DNA from: Methanobacterium sp.
GTDB taxonomy: Archaea > Methanobacteriota > Methanobacteria > Methanobacteriales > Methanobacteriaceae
NCBI GenBank assembly: GCA_003162115.1
Contig: PMMV01000100.1
Span: forward strand, 3,892 to 9,492
DNA: 5,601 bases
Reading direction: 5' to 3'
Part shown: positions 1 through 5,079 of the stretch, one piece after another
Layout: each line of letters begins with the position of its first letter
How positions within the stretch are numbered: position 1 is the stretch's first letter
Made by a program: the position numbers and the translations under genes
Notes under the pieces: model-generated
Told to the model about the DNA's origin: nothing
Database searches by the model: none
What the model saw: the letters and a program-made list of their open reading frames with translations, nothing else

Positions 1-457
1 GGAGATTTTCCAGATGGAATGTTTGTTGAAAACGAACCAGTACACACTTACCGCACCACCCCAACAGACAAAGGAAAAATGATCATAGTGGCAGGGGAGC
101 ATAGCCCTGTAGATGTGGAAAATAAGAATGTTATATAAAAACCTTGAAAAATACGCATCTGATCATCTAGATGTTAAATCAGTTGAGTATCGATGGTCTA
201 ACCGAGATAGTATAACCGATGATGGTCTCCCCATTATAGGAAGTACGTCCAAAGACGGTGTCTATGTAGCAACGGGATTTGGTTTTTGTGGTATGTCAAA
301 TGGAACAACAGCAGGCATGGTAATCACCGATCTAATTAAAGGTAAAAAAAATCAATATGCAGATATATTTAACCCCCTCAGGTTCACCAGGGAATATATG
401 GCTATTTTGAAGATGAGATCAGCAATTTTAAGTGCGATATTGTTTTTTATGAAATAA
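1..457 (+). pseudogene. FAD-dependent oxidoreductase (DAO family), 3' end, frameshifted
   Basis: This is the C-terminal part of an FAD-dependent amine/amino-acid oxidase-like protein; the 5' part lies outside the window. Reading in frame 1 from base 1 gives family-typical PDGMFVENEPVHTYRTTP and VAGEH, then stops at TAA 136-138. The protein resumes in frame 2 with YKNLEKYASDHL, VEYRW, DGLPIIG and the closing FAD-domain motif GVYVATGFGFCGMSNGT. One extra base (or two missing) around 128-138 explains the break. The ATG at 113 is therefore an internal codon, not a real start. Many relatives sharing these motifs carry a Rieske [2Fe-2S] domain after the NPLRF segment. Here the protein ends about 20 residues later in a short hydrophobic tail, and no Cys-Pro-His or Cys-X-His motif appears in any + frame downstream. 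The family call is confident; the substrate is unknown. The frameshift may be real decay or a sequence error. Confidence 0.8.
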
Positions 458-497
458 AATTTAAATTATGAGTTGCAATTTGAGTAAATGATTGATC

Positions 498-505
498 TTT
501 TTTTT
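498..505 (+). terminator. T-tract, possible archaeal terminator of the oxidoreductase gene
   Basis: A run of eight T lies about 40 bases after the oxidoreductase stop codon, in the expected orientation for U-tract-dependent archaeal termination. No convincing hairpin precedes it. The rest of 458-619 is AT-rich intergenic DNA with no gene that I can support. Confidence 0.35.
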
Positions 506-619
506 AATAGGCAATAATCATTGTTTTCAGGATTTAATAAGAATAATTTTAAGAGTTAATTCATGATAATATAGACTCAGAAAATTTACTTAAAGAAAAA
601 AATAATATAAATAATTAAT

Positions 620-651
620 TCAAAAAATAAACAAATCGATTTTCATCGGTT
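620..651 (-). terminator. Hairpin plus T-tract after the amidohydrolase gene
   Basis: On the - strand the stop codon is followed by CGAT-GAAA-ATCG (648 down to 637). This is a 4-bp stem capped by a GAAA tetraloop, extended by three A-T pairs after one mismatch. A T-rich run (GTTTATTTTTTG, about 632 down to 621) follows. This resembles an intrinsic terminator. The stem is short, so the T-tract alone may do the work, as is usual in archaea. Confidence 0.45.
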
Positions 652-1673
652 TTATTTTAGATGGGAGAAGAGTCTCAAAGCATTATCACGTTCAATTTTC
701 ATCCTATCTTCGCTAGTAATGTCTTTATTATCAAACAGAAATCGTGTAGAAATCTTATCTACGAATTCAGGAGCATATTTATAATCGCTACCGAAAACAA
801 TATGTTCTAATCCTGCCAATTTTCCAACAGCAGAAATTGTTGCAGGCGCAGATGATAATGCAGTGTCATAATAAAAGCTACTCAAAACTTTATTTACATG
901 AGTTGTACTCTCCGCTATGGTTGTAGGTGATACTAAATTGCTTACTTTATTGACAATTTTTTCTATAGGTAGTTTACTTTGTGTTTGGCGCTCAAGAAGT
1001 CCTAGTGATAAACGCTCCATCAAATATGGGGCTGTGCCACTCATGTGTGCAAAAATGAATTTTATGTTCGTGTATTTTTGCACGGTTTTATTGAATATCA
1101 TGTTTGTGATGGCACGTGTTGTATCAAAGACAAAATTTAATAGAAATCCAGGAAAATTAAGGGTTTTAAAGTCTTTATCTCCTGGAGCTTCAGTTGGATG
1201 TACACATACAACTGCTTTGCGTTTGTTTAATTCTTTCATTACATCATCCAATGAAGGATCTCCCAAATACACTCCATTATTATTAGAAAGCATCATGACT
1301 CCTTCTAATTGTAGTGTGTCAAGTGCATATTTTAATTCATTTATGGATGCTTCAACATAGGGCAGGGGCAATGTGGCAAATGCACCAAAACGGCCAGGAT
1401 AATCCTTGCGTAAAACTGCATAAAATTGATTTGCCTCTCTCGTAATATTTATAGCATTTTCTTCATTTGTAAATGCACCACCAACATCTGATAGACACAC
1501 CACTGCCGTTTTAATTGAAGCAAAATCCATGAATGCTAGAGTTTGTTTTGGATCAAAAACAGGGATTGGAACCCCCCCCCCATTTCGGTTATTCCAAGTT
1601 TATTAAATGATTCTACAACTTCTGAAGGTATAGCATGATGATGAACATCAATACGGTACGGTTTTTGTTTCAT
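652..1673 (-). CDS. Amidohydrolase-2 family protein (6-methylsalicylate decarboxylase/ACMSD-like), frame broken at poly-G tract
   Basis: This is a metal-dependent TIM-barrel enzyme of the amidohydrolase-related decarboxylase group. Numbering the restored protein from the ATG at 1673, the N-terminal metal motif is DVHHH (His11 and His13). Further landmarks are YLGDP, VCVHPTEAPG (His159), FDTTRA, FAHMSGTAPYL (His210), YYDTALS and the terminal metal aspartate in FGSDY (Asp297). The set is complete, so the fold and active site look functional. The ATG at 1673 is chosen because a GGGAGTGG ribosome binding site (1688-1681) lies 7 bases upstream and because it supplies the essential HxH. The frame then breaks at ten G residues covering codons 31-34. 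Eleven G would give 340 residues and eight G 339, close to the family's usual length. As written, the intact downstream frame begins only at an internal ATG (1530) and lacks the HxH. Relatives that I recall are mainly bacterial, so horizontal origin is possible. The exact substrate cannot be told from sequence. Confidence 0.85.
1572..1581 (-). repeat. Homopolymeric G10 tract inside the amidohydrolase coding region
   Basis: Ten consecutive C on the + strand read as ten G in the gene, at codons 31-34, in otherwise AT-rich DNA. The upstream frame (start at 1673) and downstream frame (1530-652) differ by exactly the shift that adding one G or removing two would correct. With ten G, translation from 1673 runs off frame and meets TAG about 12 codons after the tract. 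Such tracts are classic sites of slipped-strand length change, and also of sequencing error. Confidence 0.9.
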
Positions 1674-1680
1674 ATTATAT

Positions 1681-1688
1681 CCACTCCC
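1681..1688 (-). promoter_or_regulatory. Ribosome binding site deciding the amidohydrolase start
   Basis: GGGAGTGG on the - strand lies 7 bases before the ATG at 1673 and complements the anti-Shine-Dalgarno end of 16S rRNA. It supports the upstream ATG, and therefore the frameshift interpretation, over the internal ATG at 1530. Confidence 0.65.
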
Positions 1689-1723
1689 ATTTATGTATCT
1701 TTATTCTCTTATCACGTTCATCT

Positions 1724-1741
1724 TAATGAGAATAATGAGAA
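1724..1741. repeat. Perfect tandem 9-bp repeat in the amidohydrolase promoter region
   Basis: TAATGAGAA occurs twice head to tail with no spacer (1724-1732 and 1733-1741). It lies about 15-45 bases downstream of the TATA-like box, where the - strand transcript should start. That position suits an operator for a repressor that blocks polymerase. The binding protein is unknown and function is inferred from position only. Confidence 0.4.
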
Positions 1742-1755
1742 ATCCAATGATCAAA

Positions 1756-1770
1756 TAGTATATATAAACT
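1756..1770 (-). promoter_or_regulatory. TATA box for the amidohydrolase gene
   Basis: AGTTTATATATACTA on the - strand is a strong match to the archaeal TATA box (TTTATATA). Transcription would be expected to begin about 25 bases downstream, near 1738, giving a leader of about 65 bases before the ATG at 1673. Confidence 0.55.
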
Positions 1771-1776
1771 AATTCA

Positions 1777-1822
1777 ATATCAATTTTTTTATATTCGTTA
1801 GCACATATCAATTTTTTTTATA
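1777..1822. repeat. Two near-identical ATATCAAT(7-8)ATA direct repeats
   Basis: ATATCAATTTTTTTATA (1777-1793) recurs with one extra T at 1805-1822, start to start 28 bases. The second copy overlaps the stop codon of the small membrane protein gene at 1818. The T-runs point along the + strand, so they would not terminate the - strand gene. The ATATCAATT core appears a third time at 2115-2123, in the promoter region of the same gene. Role unknown. Confidence 0.5.
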
Positions 1823-2075
1823 ACAAGCTTAAGGGAACGTTTTTTAAAAGATAGAACATTAACAACAGATGAACTAGGATTATTAGAAGACCAGTAGAAA
1901 ATAGGTTAATAAACGGGAAACAGTTTGGTATTATAAGATTACTATGATTAGATAAGAGAGTTATAACACTAAAGACTTTGAGTATGACTGTTATAACAGC
2001 AAATATTATCATAAAACTTAAGAATATCTCTCTTCTCTTTGTTGAGCTTATATTATTGTGATCTACATCGTTCAA
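1818..2075 (-). CDS. Small two-helix membrane protein, hypothetical
   Basis: I do not recognise this 85-residue protein. It has a polar N-terminus with a basic STKRRE patch (residues 11-16), a first hydrophobic segment at about 17-42, a short polar link with NHSN and NCFP, and a second hydrophobic segment at about 53-78. By the positive-inside rule the N-terminus should face the cytoplasm. The start is uncertain. The listed start is a TTG at 2075 preceded only by a purine-rich GGAAAAGAGA. The frame is open a further eight codons up to TGA at 2102-2100 with no ATG, and the nearest ATG (2088-2086) is in another frame and gives only 11 codons. The gene may therefore use TTG or may have lost its proper 5' end. 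It is divergent from the 54-residue membrane gene at 2159. Confidence 0.5.
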   Translation of the reverse strand: MNDVDHNNISSTKRREIFLSFMIIFAVITVILKVFSVITLLSNHSNLIIPNCFPFINLFSTGLLIILVHLLLMFYLLKNVPLSLL

Positions 2076-2115
2076 ATCTCTTTTCCATGAATTTAGATCT
2101 CAACAACAATAGATA

Positions 2116-2140
2116 TATCAATTGATAATTATATAATAAT
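2116..2140. promoter_or_regulatory. Palindrome plus two-way TATA box between divergent small membrane genes
   Basis: A perfect 12-bp palindrome, TATCAATTGATA (2116-2127), abuts an AATTATATAAT element centred near 2133. That element reads as a TATA box on both strands. On the + strand it predicts a transcript start near 2158, next to the ATG at 2159, so that message would be leaderless. On the - strand it predicts a start near 2108, about 33 bases before the TTG at 2075. Palindromes arise easily in AT-rich DNA, so the operator role is an inference from position. Confidence 0.35.
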
Positions 2141-2158
2141 AAAATATAGTGTTATAAT

Positions 2159-2323
2159 ATGATAAAACCAACGATAAATTATTTAATCTGGATTGTGGTT
2201 TTGTTTATCGTAGTATATAGTGTAGATTCTCTATTTTTTAGGCATTTGTTCTGGGAACGTCTTGTAGCCAATATTTTAATTGTTCTGGCGTTTATAGTTA
2301 TATTTTTTAAATTTATTCAATAA
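2159..2323 (+). CDS. 54-residue two-helix membrane protein, hypothetical
   Basis: ATG 2159 to TAA 2321-2323 encodes a small protein with two hydrophobic segments, about residues 8-22 (YLIWIVVLFIVVYSV) and 36-53 (ANILIVLAFIVIFF). They are joined by the polar, aromatic-rich loop DSLFFRHLFWERL. This is a well-formed hairpin membrane protein rather than random AT-rich hydrophobicity: the loop holds charged Arg, Glu and His residues and the ends are polar (KPTINY, KFIQ). No ribosome binding site precedes the ATG, but a TATA-like box centred about 26 bases upstream fits a leaderless archaeal transcript. It has a style common among short membrane proteins of methanogens; I cannot name it. It is divergent from the gene ending at 1818 and convergent with the tRNA. 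Confidence 0.55.
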   Translation: MIKPTINYLIWIVVLFIVVYSVDSLFFRHLFWERLVANILIVLAFIVIFFKFIQ

Positions 2324-2367
2324 AAATAATCTAAAATTTATTCAAATCATTTATATTATTTTAAACT

Positions 2368-2452
<85 letters not shown>

Positions 2453-2697
2453 ATATATTCTAACTGTAACGATTACTTATTGGTTCTTTTATCAAGAGAA
2501 CTCTTAGTGTAATGTTACTTCCATTCGATGTATAAATGTATCCATCAACCAATTAAAGAAGTTCTGCAGAACATAAAGGTTGTGGCTTATTCCTAATTAG
2601 ATTTGATTATCTTGATATTCTATCCAAATCATATTCTATTATTGGAAATGTGAAAGTCAAAAATTTATTCTAGAAGTTACATAAAGATTAAGAGGAG
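2453..2697. other. AT-rich intergenic region upstream of the tRNA
   Basis: No convincing gene is seen. It contains a hairpin at 2482-2502 (GGTTCTTTT-ATC-AAGAGAACT, nine pairs including two wobbles) located 30-50 bases upstream of the tRNA. It also contains a perfect 12-bp palindrome, GTTCTGCAGAAC, at 2561-2572. A 22-codon frame at 2528-2596 has no ribosome binding site and is probably chance. No clear TATA box for the tRNA stands out at the expected distance. Confidence 0.5.
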
Positions 2698-2840
2698 ATG
2701 AAAATATTTTAATCCATAACAAAGTATATAATCACAGAAAAAAACAGCAAAGACAACTTGAAAGAGAAAGATTGGCTAAAGAATATGAAACCATTAAAAA
2801 ACCTCAAAAAAGGGAAAGTTGTCGAGTATACGAACTATAA
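2698..2840 (+). pseudogene. Possible remnant of a small charged-protein gene
   Basis: An AGGAG motif (2692-2696) and an ATG (2698) begin a frame that stops after four codons (MKIF). The adjacent frame, about 2706-2840, then reads through a highly charged, helix-prone stretch with HNKVYNHRKKQQRQLERER, LAKEYETIKK and a final CRVYEL. Removing two bases near 2705 would join them as MKILIHNKVYNH, which looks like a natural protein. A competing frame from ATG 2785 gives MKPLKNLKKGKVVEYTNYKD and stops at 2848-2850. Neither is intact, and AT-rich purine runs can imitate such compositions. I read it as a decayed or mis-sequenced small gene of unknown function, with low confidence. Confidence 0.28.
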
Positions 2841-2851
2841 GGATAAATAAG

Positions 2852-3004
2852 GACCATTTAAATAAACTCGTAGAGGAAAGAGCAATATATTTCATAATAT
2901 AAAGATCAAAGTGGAATGATCAAAACAATCACAGGAGATTTTTAATGAATCTTGATAAAGCAGTCTTTTATAATGGCAAGGATTTATATGACCACTTAAA
3001 TAAA
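2852..3004 (+). repeat. Imperfect direct repeat encoding DHLNK
   Basis: GACCAYTTAAATAAA occurs at 2852-2866 and 2990-3004 with one mismatch (T or C at the Y). Both copies are preceded by AAGGAT a few bases upstream. Copy two encodes Asp-His-Leu-Asn-Lys in the gene starting at 2945. Copy one encodes the same five residues followed by LVEERA in its own short frame. Similarity continuing weakly on both sides suggests a duplicated, decayed gene segment. Confidence 0.4.
2893..2938 (+). promoter_or_regulatory. Promoter and ribosome binding site for the gene at 2945
   Basis: A TATA-like CATAATATAAAG (2893-2904) predicts transcription from about 2924. AGGAGAT at 2932-2938 then gives a ribosome binding site 6 bases before the ATG at 2945. 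Two copies of GATCAAA (2904-2910 and 2918-2924) lie 14 bases apart between box and start and could be an operator, though they are short. These signals make the ATG at 2945, not the later TTG at 3041, the true start. Confidence 0.45.
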
Positions 3005-3253
3005 TGAATTAATGAAAAACCTGAAGATGAACCTTCAATTTTGGGTGAAGTAGTTAAATTAATGGAAGCACCATCAGAACCACAAATTCTGGTAATTCCA
3101 AAAAAATATTCTAAAATGTTAATAGACTACTTGGAAGAGCAGAACAAATTAGATAAGACACTTTCTGTTGATGGGGGATTATTAATTTTAAGAAATTTAT
3201 TTGGATTAGAGGTAATTTTTAGTAGTTTAACAGAATCAATCCACATATTTTAA
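2945..3253 (+). pseudogene. Small soluble protein of unknown function, interrupted by in-frame TGA
   Basis: From the ATG at 2945, with a good AGGAGAT ribosome binding site, the frame encodes MNLDKAVFYNGKDLYDHLNK. It then meets TGA at 3005-3007 (codon 21) and continues in the same frame without interruption to TAA 3251-3253. The downstream part has an acidic stretch (KPEDEPS) and helix-prone segments such as GEVVKLMEAP, QILVIPKKYSKMLIDYLEEQ and GGLLILRNLFGLEVIF. No signal peptide or membrane helix is seen. The restored length is about 102 codons. The part after the stop could start only at a TTG (3041) with no ribosome binding site, so the two halves belong together. The upstream paralogue-like segment has a leucine codon after DHLNK, which suggests TGA arose from TTA. 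Selenocysteine insertion is not supported. I do not recognise the family. Confidence 0.55.
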
Positions 3254-3284
3254 ACATAAATTTATTTTAAATTATTTTATATCC

Positions 3285-3341
3285 AGTCTCCCCAGAGGAG
3301 GTTGATGTAAAATGAAGCCTAAAGATCATGGGGGACGGACT
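3285..3341 (+). promoter_or_regulatory. Leader hairpin enclosing a strong ribosome binding site, upstream of the permease
   Basis: AGTCTCCCC (3285-3293) pairs with GGGGA plus GACT (3331-3335 and 3338-3341), giving nine pairs with a two-base bulge. The 37-base loop contains the strongest ribosome binding site in the window (GAGGAGGT, 3295-3302) and the ATG of a mini-ORF at 3312. A competing local pairing, CTCC with GGAG, would hide the binding site itself. The G/C-rich arms are unusual in this AT-rich DNA. A regulatory role for the permease message is an inference. Confidence 0.35.
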
Positions 3342-3356
3342 AAGGATGAACTGTAA
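3312..3356 (+). CDS. 14-codon leader mini-ORF before the permease
   Basis: ATG 3312 to TAA 3354-3356 encodes MKPKDHGGRTKDEL. GAGGAGGT lies 9 bases upstream, a better ribosome binding site than that of the permease. Five of fourteen residues are Lys, Arg or His, notable ahead of a transporter of the cationic amino acid type. It is in the same frame as the permease (start 3408), separated by the TAA and 17 codons. It could be a leader peptide, a stand-alone tiny protein, or the remnant of a longer permease N-terminus. The last is unlikely because family members start near the ATG at 3408. Confidence 0.3.
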   Translation: MKPKDHGGRTKDEL

Positions 3357-3411
3357 TTCTGTAAATCTTGGCATTCCAAATTACAAAGATTTGGAAGAGA
3401 TATATTTATGA
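3328..3411 (+). CDS. Mini-ORF overlapping the permease start by ATGA
   Basis: This frame begins at ATG 3328 (or ATG 3346) and contains MNCNSVNLGIPNYKDLEEIY, ending at TGA 3409-3411. The stop overlaps the permease ATG at 3408 in the classic ATGA arrangement for coupled translation. No properly spaced ribosome binding site precedes either ATG. Upstream in the same frame, PVSPEEVDVK is read before a TGA at 3313-3315, so this may be the tail of a broken small gene. Low confidence as an expressed protein. Confidence 0.22.
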   Translation: MGDGLRMNCNSVNLGIPNYKDLEEIYL

Positions 3412-4841
3412 CCAGACGGATCTTTTGGAAAAAACCTATAAACCACTTATTAGAAATAAGTAAGAGTGAAAAAGGTTTAAAAAAAGTTTTAGGAACCCCT
3501 GCACTCTTATTAATGGGTTTAGGTGCTATTATTGGTGCAGGTATATTTATACTTACTGGTGTTGCCTCAGCTTATTATGCAGGTCCTGGACTAGTTTTAT
3601 CCTTTGTATTCGCCGGAATTGCGTGTTTTTTTACTGCATTATGTTATGCTGAATTTGCATCTATGGTACCAGTTGCAGGGAGTGCTTATACCTACAGTTA
3701 TGTTACATTAGGAGAATTATTTGCTTGGATCATAGGTTGGGACCTTGTGCTGGAGTACACCCTTATTGTAACAGCTCTGGCAGTTGGCTGGTCGGGCTAT
3801 ATGGTCAGTATCATAACAACGTTAGGAATTAATTTACCTCCTCAACTTTTAAATCCTCCTGGTGTTGCAGGTGGATTTATTAATCTTCCTGCAATTATTA
3901 TCATAGGTATTATAACTGTACTTCTAATTCGTGGTACAAAATTTACATCACAGGTCAATTCATTTATTGTCATGCTTAAACTCTTTGTTGTATTGTTATT
4001 CATAGCTATAGGAGTAAATTATATCAATCCTGCAAATTATCATCCTTTTCTTCCCTTTGGATATATAGGCATATTTAAAGGAGCAGCTATCATATTCTTT
4101 GCATATATAGGTTTTGACGCCATTACCACCGCAGCTGAGGAGGTTAAAAATCCACAGAGAACTTTCCCCATTGCTATTATAGGATCCCTAGTCATCGCCA
4201 GCGTACTCTACATTATAGTCACTGCGGTTTTAAATGGTATGGTTCCTTATTACTTATTAGGAGGCGCAGCACCAGTTGCATTTGCTATCAATGCTGTTGG
4301 TGTTCACTGGGCTGATATAATAATATCAATAGGTGCATTAGCAGGGCTTACGAGTGTAATATTGGTGGGTTTCTTCGGACAGAGCAGAGTATTCTATGCG
4401 ATGGCAAGGGATGGTTTATTACCATCTTTCTTCGCTAAACTTCATAAAATATTTAAAACACCAATTAATGGCATCATCCTTGTAGGAGTTGTAGCAGCAG
4501 GTTTAGCAGCATTTCTCCCAATAACAGACATAGCTGAATTAGTAAACATAGGCACCCTCGCAGCGTTTATAATAGTATCAGCATCGGTATTAATTTTAAG
4601 AAGAACCAGACCAGATATAGAAAGACCTTTCCGAACACCATTCTTACCCTGGGTTCCTATTCTGGGTATTATATCTAGTCTAGGTTTGGTAATTGAATTA
4701 CCAATGGTAACTCAACTACGATTCTTAGTTTGGCTGGTTATAGGTTTATTTATTTACTACTTCTATGGTAGGAAAAATAGTGTACTCACTGCGAAACATG
4801 ATAATGAAGAGGAGTTAAGCGAATCTGATGGCATAAAATAA
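3408..4841 (+). CDS. APC-superfamily amino acid permease, cationic amino acid transporter type
   Basis: This is a complete 477-residue membrane transporter importing amino acids, probably by proton symport, related to the CAT branch of the APC superfamily (bacterial YfnA-like, GkApcT-like). The 12-helix LeuT fold is evident. Helix 1 has the unwound substrate motif GAIIGAGIF (39-47), followed by CYAEFASMVPVAGSAYTY (79-96) and GELFAWIIGWDLVLEY (102-117). Helix 6 has FFAYIGFDAITTAAEE (230-245), followed by the conserved loop VKNPQRTFP. GQSRVFYAMARDGLLP (324-339) marks the helix 8-9 region, and RRTRPDIERPFRTP (398-411) precedes the last helices. The short acidic C-terminal tail is cytoplasmic. 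The ATG at 3408 fits the usual N-terminus; its binding site (GGAAGAGA, about 3392-3399) is modest. The neighbours are not obviously metabolic partners. Exact substrate is uncertain. Confidence 0.95.
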   Translation: MTRRIFWKKPINHLLEISKSEKGLKKVLGTPALLLMGLGAIIGAGIFILTGVASAYYAGPGLVLSFVFAGIACFFTALCYAEFASMVPVAGSAYTYSYVTLGELFAWIIGWDLVLEYTLIVTALAVGWSGYMVSIITTLGINLPPQLLNPPGVAGGFINLPAIIIIGIITVLLIRGTKFTSQVNSFIVMLKLFVVLLFIAIGVNYINPANYHPFLPFGYIGIFKGAAIIFFAYIGFDAITTAAEEVKNPQRTFPIAIIGSLVIASVLYIIVTAVLNGMVPYYLLGGAAPVAFAINAVGVHWADIIISIGALAGLTSVILVGFFGQSRVFYAMARDGLLPSFFAKLHKIFKTPINGIILVGVVAAGLAAFLPITDIAELVNIGTLAAFIIVSASVLILRRTRPDIERPFRTPFLPWVPILGIISSLGLVIELPMVTQLRFLVWLVIGLFIYYFYGRKNSVLTAKHDNEEELSESDGIK

Positions 4842-5079
4842 TATTTGCTAATTTAATTAAACCAAATAAATTTATTATTAATCATAATCAATGTAAAAAA
4901 AAGGAATCTTACGATATGAATAAAATATAGAGGAAAATATATTAGTGCAGAAAAATATGATTCATGACGAATGAGTGGAGCCATTTCTAAGGCAGTACTT
5001 CTTTGGATGTTAATTATTTCCATTTACGTACTAAAAAAAATAATATAATTATCTTATCAATAAATAAAAAAAGTAAATA
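4842..5079. other. Convergent intergenic region
   Basis: This AT-rich spacer lies between the permease and the hydrolase, which end facing each other. A 25-codon frame at 4971-5048 (MSGAISKAVLLWMLIISIYV then LKKII) would make a single membrane helix with a basic end. It has no ribosome binding site or promoter and a stop immediately upstream in frame, so I do not call it a gene. No clear + strand terminator follows the permease. Confidence 0.5.
5066..5072 (-). terminator. T-tract after the metallo-hydrolase gene
   Basis: Seven A on the + strand read as seven T on the - strand, starting 8 bases after the hydrolase stop codon (5080-5082) and followed by more T-rich sequence (about 5065-5059). 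This suits archaeal U-tract termination. No hairpin is needed or seen. Confidence 0.4.

Noticed and set aside
917..1360. 147-codon + strand open frame
   Set aside because: It is antisense to the well-supported amidohydrolase, whose motifs lie on the - strand. Its protein has no recognisable motifs.
2561..2572. Perfect 12-bp palindrome GTTCTGCAGAAC
   Set aside because: About one such palindrome is expected by chance in a window this size. It does not extend further and has no adjoining gene start.
3005..3007. TGA as a selenocysteine codon
   Set aside because: No insertion-element-like structure was recognised, the protein has no redox motif around the position, and a simple point mutation explains it.
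3295..3358. C/D-box small RNA in the permease leader (TTGATGT and GGATGAA resemble C and C' boxes)
   Set aside because: The C box is imperfect and no proper CTGA D box is found at the right spacing.
4971..5048. 25-codon hydrophobic frame between permease and hydrolase
   Set aside because: It has no ribosome binding site or promoter and an immediate upstream stop. Short hydrophobic frames are common by chance in AT-rich DNA.
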